Counted from the stretch's first letter, positions 1 to 5,968 are shown. The stretch: DNA of 5,968 bases from Alphaproteobacteria bacterium (GCA_030425945.1 JAUHZL010000195.1:1-5968), one strand, 5' to 3'. Notes: generated by a model from the sequence alone, not told the origin. Program-made: numbers and translations.

Positions 1-272
1 TGCGCATACCCTGCCCCCTCTGCGGCGACCGCGACCGGCGCGAGTTCTACTACATGGGTGCCGCCGAGGCGCTGACCGCACCGTCCGGACCCGAGGCCCC
101 GCCCGAGGTGATCGACGACCAGCTGCACCTGCGCACCAACCCGGCGGGCGAGACGCGGGACGTCTGGTACCACGAGACCGGCTGCGGCGCGTGGCTGATC
201 GTGACCCGCGATACCGTCACCCACGCGGTGCACGGCGCGGTGCTGGCCGAACGCCGGGGGACGACGGCATGA
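1..272 (+). CDS. soxD: Sarcosine oxidase delta subunit (5' end missing one base)
   Basis: Small zinc-binding subunit of the cytoplasmic heterotetrameric sarcosine oxidase. The window's first two bases, TG, are probably the end of the start codon, giving a 90-residue protein beginning (M)RIPCPLCGDRDRREF, the usual length for SoxD. Cys5 and Cys8 (CPLC) plus His58 and Cys62 (WYHETGCGAW) match the Cys-Cys-His-Cys zinc site known in this family. The segment LHLRTNPAG...DVWYHETGCGAW and the following TRDTVTHAV are family hallmarks. An internal ATG at 54 would remove the CPLC zinc ligands, so it is not the start. The stop codon TGA (270-272) overlaps the soxA start codon in an ATGA arrangement, which suggests translational coupling. 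soxB should lie immediately upstream, outside the window. The identification is confident; only the exact start codon (ATG, GTG or TTG) cannot be seen. Confidence 0.94.
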   Translation, partial: RIPCPLCGDRDRREFYYMGAAEALTAPSGPEAPPEVIDDQLHLRTNPAGETRDVWYHETGCGAWLIVTRDTVTHAVHGAVLAERRGTTA

Positions 273-3223
273 GCGGTCCGATGCGTCTGGAGAAGGGCGG
301 CCTGATCGACCGCAGCCGCGAGATCCGCTTCCAGTTCGACGACCGGTGGATGGGCGGGGTCGCGGGCGACACGCTGGCCTCGGCGCTGCTGGCGAACGGG
401 GTGCGGCTGGTCGGGCGGTCGTTCAAGTACCACCGCCCGCGCGGCATCCTGACGGCGGGCAGCGAGGAGCCGAACGCGCTGGTCGAGATCGGCAAGGCGG
501 CGCGCCGGACCCCGAACGTACGGGCGACCACGCAGGAGCTCTACGAGGGGCTCTACGCGGTGTCGCAGAACCGCTTCCCCTCGCTGAAATGGGACCTGCT
601 GGAGGTCAACGACCTCTTCGCGCCCTTCCTCGGGGCCGGGTTCTACTACAAGACCTTCATGTGGCCGCGCGCCTTCTGGGAGCGGCTCTACGAACCCTTG
701 ATCCGCCGGGCGGCGGGCCTCGGCGCGCTGTCGGCGCAGACCAATCCCGATCCCTACGAGAAGGCCTTCGCCCATTGCGACCTGCTGGTGATCGGCGCCG
801 GGCCGACCGGCCTGATGGCGGCGCTGACGGCGGCGCGGGCGGGTGCGGACGTGATCCTCGCGGACGAGGGCGACCGGATGGGCGGGCGGCTCCTGTCCGA
901 GACGATCACGCTGGATGGGCAGTCGGGGGCGGACTGGGTGGCGGGCGTGCTGGCCGAGTTGCAGGGCATGGACAATGTCCGCCTGATGCCGCGCACCACG
1001 GTCACCGGCGCCTATGACGGCGGCACCTTCGGCGCGGTCGAGCGGGTCGGGCTGCACCTCGCCGCCCCCGCCGCCGACCTGCCGCTGGAGTGTTTCTGGC
1101 GCATCACCGCGCGTCGCGCGATCCTCGCCGCCGGAGCGCTGGAGCGGCCGATCGCGTTTCGCGACAACGACCGTCCGGGCGTGATACTGGCCAGTGCCGT
1201 GCGGAGCTACGTCAACCGCTACGCGGTGGCGCCCGGCCGCAAGGTCGCCGTGTTCGGCACCAGCGACGACGCCCACCGCACCGTCGCGGACCTGCAGGCC
1301 GCCGGGGTCGAGGTGGTCGCGCTGATCGACGCCCGCGCCGACGCGACGACGGCGCTCGACGTGCCGTTCTATGCCGGGGCCACCGTGACCGGGACCGAGG
1401 GGCGGCTGGGGCTGCGCCGGATCACCGTGACGCGGGCCGCGGGCAGCCGGGTGATCGACGCCGACTGCCTCGCGGTGTCGGGCGGCTGGAACCCGACCGT
1501 CCACCTGACCTGCCACATGAACGCCCGCCCGGTCTGGCGCGAGGACATCGCCGCCTTCGTGCCGCCCGAGGGCGCTGTGCCGGGCCTGACCCCCGCCGGG
1601 GCCTGCGCGGGCCGGTTCTCAACCGCCGACTGCCTGTCGGACGGAATCGCGGCCGCGACCGAGGCGCTGACCGCGCTCGGCGCCAAGGTCAGCCCGCCCG
1701 ACCTGCCGCGCACCGACGATGCCGCCTGGCGCGGCGCGGCGCTCTGGGCGGTGCCGGGCAAGGGGCGGGCCTGGCTCGACTTCCAGAACGACGTGACGGT
1801 GAAGGACGTCCAGCAGGCGGCGCGCGAGAACATGGTCTCGGTCGAGCACATGAAGCGCTACACCACGCAGGGCATGGCGCCGGACCAGGGCAAGAACTCG
1901 AACGTCGCGGCGCTGGCGGTGCTGGCCGACGTGACCGGGCGCGCGATCCCCGAGACCGGCACGACGACCTTCCGCCCGCCCTATACCCCGGTGGCCATCG
2001 CCACGATGGGTGCGGGCGGGCAGGGCGCAGGGTTCGCGCCGCAGCGCTACATGACCAGCCACGACGCGAGCGTCGAGAAGGGCGCACCGATGATCGAGGC
2101 GGGGCTGTGGTATCGCCCGTCCTACTTCCCGCGCGCGGGCGAGCGGACCTGGCGCGAGGCCTGCGACCGCGAGGTCGGCCATGTCCGCCATGCGGTCGGG
2201 GTCTGCGATGTCTCGACGCTGGGCAAGATCGAGCTGCACGGCCCGGACGCGGGCGCGTTCCTCGACCTCGTCTACACCAACACCTTCTCGACGCTGGCCC
2301 CCGGGCGCACCCGCTACGGGCTGATGCTGCGCGAGGACGGGCACGTGATGGACGACGGCACGACGGCCTGCCTCGCGGAGGGGCATTACCTGATGACCAC
2401 CACCACGGCGGCGGCGGGGCAGGTGATGCGGCACCTCGACTTCGTGCAGCAGGTCCACGCCCCCGGGATGGCGGTGCGCTTCACCTCGGTGACCGAGCAG
2501 TGGGCCCAGTTCGCGATCGCCGGGCCGAAGGCGCTGGAGGTGGTGAACGGGTTCCTCGACACCCCGGTCGATGACGCGGCGCTGCCCTTCATGGGCAATT
2601 GCACGGTCACGCTGGGGGGCATCGGCGGGCGGCTGTTCCGGATCTCGTTCTCGGGCGAGCGCGGTTACGAACTGGCGGTGCCCGCGCGGTACGGCGCGGC
2701 GCTCTTCCGGGATCTCGTCGCGCGGGCCGAGGGCCTTGGCGGCGGCGCCTACGGGATGGAGGCGCTGAACGTGCTGCGGATCGAGAAGGGTTTCCTGACC
2801 CATGCGGAGCTGCACGGGCGCACCACGGCCTTCGACCTCGGGCTCGGCAAGATGGTGAGCGCGAAGAAGGTCTGCGTCGGCCAGCGCGCGGCGGCGCGTC
2901 CCGGACTGACCGGTCCCCACCGCGAACAGCTGGTCGGGCTGAAGCCCGCGGGCGCGGTCAAACAGATCCTCGCCGGGGCGCATCTCTTTGCCGAACGGGC
3001 CGAGGCAGTCCGCGAGAACGACGAGGGCTATGTCACCTCGGCCTGCTATTCGCCGACGCTGGGCACGACGCTGGGCCTCGGGTTCCTGCGGAACGGCCGG
3101 GCCCGGCATGGCGAGGTGATCCGCATGGTGGACCATCTGCGCGGGGTCGAGACGCTCTGCGAGGTCTGCGACCCGGTGTTCTTCGACCCCGAGGGAGGGC
3201 GTGCGCGTGGCGAAACTTCCTGA
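269..3223 (+). CDS. soxA: Sarcosine oxidase alpha subunit
   Basis: Large subunit (984 aa, normal family length) of heterotetrameric sarcosine oxidase: sarcosine + O2 + tetrahydrofolate gives glycine + 5,10-methylene-THF + H2O2. Residues ~10-100 are the N-terminal ferredoxin-like fold (GDTLASALLANGVRLVGRS, then SFKYHRPRGI); the region has no cysteines, so no iron-sulfur cluster is expected. Residues ~170-480 are the dinucleotide-binding domain, with GAGPTG at 176-181, the strand-end acidic DE at 199-200, and the conserved SGGWNPTVHL near 410. The second nucleotide-binding loop reads VFGTSDDAH (328-336). DFQNDVTVKDV and SVEHMKRYTTQGM are typical of the family. From about residue 610 to the end are the GcvT-like folate-binding domains (YRPSYFPRAGERTW, GVCDVSTLGKIELHGPDA, then REQLVGLKP at 885). 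The reading frame is open back to 191, but the ATG at 269 fits best: GGGGGA at 256-261 lies 7 nt before it and it overlaps the soxD stop. The subunit is expected to bind NAD+ and folate, while the covalent flavin sits on SoxB. Confidence 0.96.
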   Translation: MSGPMRLEKGGLIDRSREIRFQFDDRWMGGVAGDTLASALLANGVRLVGRSFKYHRPRGILTAGSEEPNALVEIGKAARRTPNVRATTQELYEGLYAVSQNRFPSLKWDLLEVNDLFAPFLGAGFYYKTFMWPRAFWERLYEPLIRRAAGLGALSAQTNPDPYEKAFAHCDLLVIGAGPTGLMAALTAARAGADVILADEGDRMGGRLLSETITLDGQSGADWVAGVLAELQGMDNVRLMPRTTVTGAYDGGTFGAVERVGLHLAAPAADLPLECFWRITARRAILAAGALERPIAFRDNDRPGVILASAVRSYVNRYAVAPGRKVAVFGTSDDAHRTVADLQAAGVEVVALIDARADATTALDVPFYAGATVTGTEGRLGLRRITVTRAAGSRVIDADCLAVSGGWNPTVHLTCHMNARPVWREDIAAFVPPEGAVPGLTPAGACAGRFSTADCLSDGIAAATEALTALGAKVSPPDLPRTDDAAWRGAALWAVPGKGRAWLDFQNDVTVKDVQQAARENMVSVEHMKRYTTQGMAPDQGKNSNVAALAVLADVTGRAIPETGTTTFRPPYTPVAIATMGAGGQGAGFAPQRYMTSHDASVEKGAPMIEAGLWYRPSYFPRAGERTWREACDREVGHVRHAVGVCDVSTLGKIELHGPDAGAFLDLVYTNTFSTLAPGRTRYGLMLREDGHVMDDGTTACLAEGHYLMTTTTAAAGQVMRHLDFVQQVHAPGMAVRFTSVTEQWAQFAIAGPKALEVVNGFLDTPVDDAALPFMGNCTVTLGGIGGRLFRISFSGERGYELAVPARYGAALFRDLVARAEGLGGGAYGMEALNVLRIEKGFLTHAELHGRTTAFDLGLGKMVSAKKVCVGQRAAARPGLTGPHREQLVGLKPAGAVKQILAGAHLFAERAEAVRENDEGYVTSACYSPTLGTTLGLGFLRNGRARHGEVIRMVDHLRGVETLCEVCDPVFFDPEGGRARGETS
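3191..3199 (+). promoter_or_regulatory. Ribosome binding site that selects the soxG start
   Basis: GAGGGAGGG lies inside the 3' end of soxA. Its GGAGG core (3194-3198) is 8 nt before GTG 3207 but only 2 nt before GTG 3201. Normal Shine-Dalgarno spacing therefore favours 3207. Initiation here would overlap the last 17 nt of soxA. Confidence 0.65.
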
Positions 3224-3758
3224 GACCAGCCCGGCGGCGGGGCTTCTGCCGCTGAGCCATGGCGGGCTGACCCTGTCCGAGGGCCCGGCGCGGCGGATGT
3301 GGATGATCCAGCCTTACCCGGGACGCGAGGCGGGGCTCGACGCGGCGCTGCGCGACGCGCACGGGATCGGGTTCCCCGAGCCGAACCGCAGCACCGGTCA
3401 GCGCGGAGGGCGGCTGATCTGGGCCGGCCGGGCGCAGGCGCTGTGGATCGGCACCGCGGACCCCGCGCCGGGGCTGGCGCAGCACGCGGCGCTGACCGAC
3501 CAGTCCGACGCCTGGGCCTTCCTCAAGCTGGAGGGGGCGGGGGCCGAGGCGGCGCTGGCACGGCTGACGCCGCTCGACCTGCATCCGGGCGTGTTCAAGC
3601 GCGGCCACGCGGCCCGTGCGCCGCTGGGGCACATGTCGGCGATCCTGCACCGGCGCAGCGCGGCGCTGGAGATCTTCGTCTTCCGCTCGATGGCGCGGAC
3701 GGCGGTGCACGAGATCGGGGTGGCGATGCGCTCGCTCGCCGCGCGCGCCGCGGTCTGA
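3207..3758 (+). CDS. soxG: Sarcosine oxidase gamma subunit
   Basis: Gamma subunit of heterotetrameric sarcosine oxidase, 183 aa (usual length about 180-210), with a GcvT-like fold; it is a structural partner in the complex rather than a catalytic chain. The family signature is in the C-terminal half: LTDQSDAWAFLKLEG, then LTPLDLHPGVFKRGHAARAPLGHMSAI (GHM at 141-143) and EIFVFRSMARTAVHEI (FRSMA at 159-163). The start GTG 3207 (MAKLPETSPA) is chosen because GGAGG lies 8 nt upstream. The in-frame GTG at 3201 is too close to that site, and the first ATG (3298) would remove 30 residues. The 17-nt overlap with soxA indicates coupled translation and completes the D-A-G order, with soxB expected before soxD. 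The N-terminal 30 residues are weakly conserved in this family, so the start is less certain than the identity. Confidence 0.93.
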   Translation: MAKLPETSPAAGLLPLSHGGLTLSEGPARRMWMIQPYPGREAGLDAALRDAHGIGFPEPNRSTGQRGGRLIWAGRAQALWIGTADPAPGLAQHAALTDQSDAWAFLKLEGAGAEAALARLTPLDLHPGVFKRGHAARAPLGHMSAILHRRSAALEIFVFRSMARTAVHEIGVAMRSLAARAAV

Positions 3759-3766
3759 GGGGGGCG

Positions 3767-3786
3767 AGGCCGCTTGCAAGCGGCCT
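3767..3786. repeat. 20-bp perfect palindrome, TTGCAA core (first of pair)
   Basis: AGGCCGCTTGCAAGCGGCCT reads the same on both strands. As RNA it would form an 8-bp stem with a TGCA loop. It begins 9 nt after the soxG stop and is followed, after one base, by a second palindrome with the same TTGCAA core. It could be half of a soxG 3' end hairpin or terminator, an operator, or a copy of a dispersed intergenic repeat. There is no T-run after it, so it is not a standard intrinsic terminator. Confidence 0.8.
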
Positions 3787-3808
3787 GACGCGGTTTGCAA
3801 ACCGCGTC
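3787..3808. repeat. 22-bp perfect palindrome, TTGCAA core (second of pair)
   Basis: The 20-bp inner part, ACGCGGTTTGCAAACCGCGT (3788-3807), is a perfect palindrome, and the flanking G3787 and C3808 extend it to 22 bp. As RNA it would form a 9-bp stem with a TGCA loop. Its centre lies 21 bp from the centre of the preceding palindrome, close to two helical turns. The core is shared with the first palindrome but the arms differ, and each arm matches its own partner. No T-run follows. Confidence 0.8.
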
Positions 3809-3825
3809 CGCGCCGGGCGGCGCGG
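3808..3825. repeat. GC hairpin directly after the two palindromes
   Basis: CCGCGCC (3808-3814) and GGCGCGG (3819-3825) are exact reverse complements separated by GGGC, giving a 7-bp all-GC stem. It shares base C3808 with the second palindrome, so the two stems cannot both be fully formed. In DNA this GC-rich such stems arise easily by chance, so the pairing is certain but a function is not. Confidence 0.5.
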
Positions 3826-3858
3826 TCGCCGCCTCTGGAAACCGGGGCGGATTGCGCG

Positions 3859-3866
3859 AATATATC
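3859..3866 (+). promoter_or_regulatory. A/T patch before dnaG, possible -10 element
   Basis: AATATATC stands out in very GC-rich DNA and lies 5 nt before the dnaG ATG. TATATC (3861-3866) matches a TATAAT-type -10 at 4 of 6 positions. The only -35-like match seen is TGGAAA (3836-3841), also 4 of 6, with a long 19-bp gap. If used, transcription would begin at or next to the ATG, giving a leaderless or nearly leaderless message. This is weak evidence; the patch may simply keep the start region unpaired. Confidence 0.25.
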
Positions 3867-3870
3867 CCCC

Positions 3871-5871
3871 ATGAGTCTCCCGCCCGGTTTCCTCGACGAG
3901 CTGAAGTCGCGCCTGCCCCTGAGCCAGGTGGTCGGCAGCAAGGTGACGTGGGACGCGCGCAAGTCGCAGCCGCACAAGGGCGACCACTGGGCGCCCTGTC
4001 CGTTCCACCAGGAAAAGACCGCCTCGTTCCACGTCCTCGACGGGCCGGGCATCTACAAGTGTTTCGGCTGCCAGGCCTCGGGCGACATGATCTCGTTCGT
4101 CCGCGAGACCGAGAACATGGGCTTCATGGAGGCGGTGGAACTGCTGGCGGGCGAGGCCGGGATGCAGATGCCCGCCCGCGACCCGCGGGCGCGCGAGAAG
4201 GCGGATGCCACCGCCGAGCTGGTCGCCGTCATGGAGGAGGCGCAGCGCTGGTTCCGGCTGAACCTTTCGACCCGCGCCGCCGAGCCCGCCCGCGCCTATC
4301 TGGCCCGGCGCGGACTGAAGCCCGAGACGATCGAGCGCTTCGGCATCGGCTTCGCGCCCGACAGCTGGGACGCGCTGCGCGAGGCGCTGACCGGCAAGGG
4401 CATCGCCCCAGAGAAGCTGATCGCCTGCGGGCTGCTCAGGGCCTCGGACAAGGGGCGTGCGCCTTACGTGGTGTTCCGCGACCGCATCATGTTCCCGATC
4501 CGCGATCCGCGCGGGCGGCTCATCGCCTTCGGCGGGCGGGCGATGAAGCCCGACGATCCGGCGAAATACATCAACTCGCCGGAGACGGTGCTCTTCGACA
4601 AGTCGCGCACCGTCTACAACTTCCACGCCGCGCGGGCCGAGGCCGGGCGCGGGCGGCCGATGGTCCTCTGCGAGGGCTACATGGACGTGATCGCGCTGAG
4701 CGAGGGCGGCTTTCCCTGTGCCGTCGCACCGATGGGCACGGCGGTCACCGAGGAACAGCTGAAGCTGATCTGGCGGGCCGCGCCCGAGCCGGTGCTGATG
4801 CTCGACGGCGACAAGGCGGGGCTGAACGGGGCCTACCGGGCGCTCGACCGGGCGCTGCCGATGCTGGGGCCGGAGCAGACCCTGCGCTTTGCCATCCTGC
4901 CCGCCGGCCAGGACCCCGACGACCTGATCCGCGGCGCGGGGCCCGAGGCGGTGCAGGCGCTGCTCGACGGAGCGCGGCCGCTGGTGGACCTGCTCTGGAT
5001 GCGCGAGACGGACGGGCGCCGTTTCGACAGCCCCGAGCGCAAGAGCGCGCTCGACGCGGCGCTGCGCAAGGCGCTGAAGGCGATCCCCGACCCGGGCCTG
5101 CGACGCCATTACGGTGCCGAGATCGATGCCCGGCGGCGCGCGCTCTTCGGCTATGCCGAGGCCGGGCCGCGCCCGGCGGGTCCCGGCTACAGTCCGGGCG
5201 GAGGCGGCGGCGCGCGGCGCGGCGGGGCCCCGGGCGGACGCCGGGGAACGGGCTTTGCGGCGGTGCCGGTGCCGGTCCCGCTGCCCGACCCGGTGGCGCT
5301 GCGCGAGGCGACGGTGCTGGCGACGCTCGCGCGCTACCCGGACCTGATCGACGGCCATGCCGACCTGCTCGACCTGCTGCCCTGCGCCGATGCGGGGCGG
5401 GCCGCGCTGCGCGACGCGCTGGCGGCGCTCGATCCCGGCACGCTTGACCCGCAGGCCGCCGATCCGGTGGCCGAGCGGCTCGCCGGCAGTCCGGCCGGGC
5501 GCGCCCTTGAAACGCTGCGGGCCAGCCGCCATGTGGGCCTCGTGCCCTGCCTGCGCGCCGCGCCGGACCCCGAGGGCGCGCGGCAGACGCTGCGCGAGGT
5601 CGGGCTGCTGCTGAAGGCCGATCGCGGCTGGCAGGCGGAGATCGAGGAGGGGGCCGCCGAACTGGAAGGACTTGCCGACGAAGTGGTGACGCGCCGCCTG
5701 CGCGACGCGGCCGAGGGGCGCTTTGCCCCGGGGGGGGCCGCCGAAACCACGGTGGTCGCGGTTGAAACCGCCGCCAACGGCGCCACCCTTGATCGCGAGG
5801 AACTGGAACGCGCCCGGGCGGCGCAGGCCGCGGCGCTGGCTCGGCTGGGCGGCCCCGGGCAGGGGGAGTGA
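3871..5871 (+). CDS. dnaG: DNA primase
   Basis: Replicative primase, 666 aa, which makes the short RNA primers used at replication forks and acts with the DnaB helicase. N-terminal zinc domain (~1-105): Cys43, His46, Cys64 and Cys67 in CPFH...CFGC, each 3 positions after the E. coli ligands. The RNA polymerase/TOPRIM core (~120-430) contains ARAYLARRGLKPETIERFGIG, DRIMFPIRDPRGRLIAFGGR, KYINSPET and LFDKS. In it, Glu268 in CEGYMD plus Asp312 and Asp314 in LDGDKAG are the metal-binding residues, again +3 from E. coli E265, D309 and D311. A Gly/Arg/Pro-rich linker (~429-471) leads to a C-terminal region (~472-666) in the position of the helicase-binding domain. The start MSLPPGFLDELK is typical of alphaproteobacterial DnaG, although no Shine-Dalgarno sequence precedes it (GGCGGA ends ~19 nt upstream). 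The frame is open back to 3616 but the extension has no primase similarity. A run of eight G's lies at 5730-5737. The gene appears intact. Confidence 0.98.
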   Translation: MSLPPGFLDELKSRLPLSQVVGSKVTWDARKSQPHKGDHWAPCPFHQEKTASFHVLDGPGIYKCFGCQASGDMISFVRETENMGFMEAVELLAGEAGMQMPARDPRAREKADATAELVAVMEEAQRWFRLNLSTRAAEPARAYLARRGLKPETIERFGIGFAPDSWDALREALTGKGIAPEKLIACGLLRASDKGRAPYVVFRDRIMFPIRDPRGRLIAFGGRAMKPDDPAKYINSPETVLFDKSRTVYNFHAARAEAGRGRPMVLCEGYMDVIALSEGGFPCAVAPMGTAVTEEQLKLIWRAAPEPVLMLDGDKAGLNGAYRALDRALPMLGPEQTLRFAILPAGQDPDDLIRGAGPEAVQALLDGARPLVDLLWMRETDGRRFDSPERKSALDAALRKALKAIPDPGLRRHYGAEIDARRRALFGYAEAGPRPAGPGYSPGGGGGARRGGAPGGRRGTGFAAVPVPVPLPDPVALREATVLATLARYPDLIDGHADLLDLLPCADAGRAALRDALAALDPGTLDPQAADPVAERLAGSPAGRALETLRASRHVGLVPCLRAAPDPEGARQTLREVGLLLKADRGWQAEIEEGAAELEGLADEVVTRRLRDAAEGRFAPGGAAETTVVAVETAANGATLDREELERARAAQAAALARLGGPGQGE

Positions 5872-5968
5872 CCAGACCGGCCAAACCGGATAGGAAACGG
5901 AACAATCCAAGGGGCGAATCACCCGCAGACGCCCCCGAATCGCCCAAGGGCCGCACGGACCGCAGCCC
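5868..5968 (+). CDS. Possible unknown gene running off the window end
   Basis: An open frame starts at GTG 5868, overlaps the dnaG stop TGA by 3 nt (GTGA), and stays open for 33 codons to the end. It would begin MTRPAKPDRKRNN and continue as a charged, proline-rich, probably disordered segment. In favour: the GTGA overlap is a common coupling arrangement, and the second half uses mainly G/C-ending codons (22 of the 32 codons after the start overall). Against: the purine-rich AGGGGGAG abuts the GTG and leaves no normal spacing, the early codons are atypical for this DNA, and no protein family is recognised. The alternative is that this is the leader of a downstream gene, since rpoD often follows dnaG; the translated residues do not resemble an RpoD N-terminus. 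Confidence 0.3.
   Translation, partial: MTRPAKPDRKRNNPRGESPADAPESPKGRTDRS

Larger units (their letters stand above)
3767..3825 (+). terminator. Possible transcription end of the sox operon (tandem hairpins, no U-tract)
   Basis: Three adjacent stems fill 59 of the 112 nt between soxG and dnaG. Strong hairpins starting 9 nt after the last gene of an operon, and before a functionally unrelated gene, suggest a 3' boundary or a stabilised mRNA end. Against an ordinary intrinsic terminator, the bases following each stem are G/C-rich and contain no run of T. Rho-dependent termination or RNA processing with hairpin protection is equally possible. This is an inference from position and structure. Confidence 0.35.

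Noticed and set aside
191..268. N-terminal extension of SoxA by 26 codons
   Set aside because: It lies entirely within soxD in another frame. The ATG at 269 has a ribosome site and the standard SoxA N-terminus follows it.
50..1516. Long minus-strand open frame (488 codons) opposite soxD and soxA
   Set aside because: Its translation is rich in Arg, Pro, Ala, His and Gly with no recognisable domain. It is the expected antisense shadow of GC-rich coding DNA, and soxA on the other strand is unambiguous.
1090..2574. Alternative plus-strand frame within soxA (494 codons)
   Set aside because: Out-of-frame shadow of soxA with an Arg/Gly/Ala-dominated translation and no domain.
1619..3136. Long minus-strand open frame (505 codons) opposite soxA
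   Set aside because: Low-complexity translation with no family similarity; it mirrors the third-position GC bias of soxA.
3616..3870. N-terminal extension of DnaG by 85 codons
   Set aside because: The extension overlaps soxG and translates the hairpin region. The zinc-domain N-terminus begins naturally at the ATG at 3871.
3795..5447. Alternative plus-strand frame within dnaG (550 codons)
   Set aside because: Out-of-frame shadow of dnaG with no recognisable protein.
3595..5922. Very long minus-strand open frame (775 codons) opposite soxG, the gap and dnaG
   Set aside because: It runs through two certain genes and the hairpin cluster with no recognisable motif. Stop codons are rare at this base composition, so its length alone is not evidence.
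5910..5946. Possible terminator after dnaG (GGGCGA paired with TCGCCC)
   Set aside because: Only about 6 bp of pairing across a loop of about 22 nt, with no T-run; this is too weak to call.
1..5968. tRNA, rRNA, CRISPR array, insertion sequence or phage genes
   Set aside because: No direct-repeat array, transposase or RNA-gene signature was seen. Apart from the 112-nt gap and the last ~100 nt, the window is filled by confident coding sequence.

Overview
The window is very GC-rich, densely coding DNA, and every gene runs on the + strand. The protein sequences resemble those of Alphaproteobacteria, most likely a member of the Rhodobacterales (Paracoccus/Rhodobacter/Roseobacter-type). This assignment rests on the sarcosine oxidase gene order, the DnaG N-terminus (MSLPPGFLDELK) and the strong G/C bias at third codon positions. 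It comes from reading the proteins, not from a database search.

Layout. Positions 1-3758 hold the distal part of a heterotetrameric sarcosine oxidase operon, in the order soxD (delta; only the first base of its start codon is cut off), soxA (alpha) and soxG (gamma). The genes overlap: soxD and soxA share ATGA, and soxA and soxG overlap by 17 nt with a GTG start. soxB (beta, the covalent-flavin subunit) is expected just upstream, outside the window. Positions 3759-3870 are a 112-nt gap with three back-to-back hairpin-forming inverted repeats. Two of these are perfect palindromes sharing a TTGCAA core. Positions 3871-5871 encode a complete DnaG primase. The last ~100 nt contain no certain gene; one open frame begins with a GTG that overlaps the dnaG stop codon and runs off the end.

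How the genes work together. The sox products form one enzyme that oxidatively demethylates sarcosine to glycine, passing the methyl carbon to tetrahydrofolate as 5,10-methylene-THF and releasing H2O2. It is normally the last demethylation step of choline/glycine betaine or creatinine breakdown. dnaG is a replication housekeeping gene and is probably a separate transcription unit that happens to lie downstream.

No unknown multi-gene system is visible. The most unusual feature is the hairpin cluster between soxG and dnaG. Lesser points are the lack of a Shine-Dalgarno sequence before dnaG, the uncertain frame after dnaG, a Gly/Arg/Pro-rich linker in DnaG and a run of eight G's in its coding sequence.
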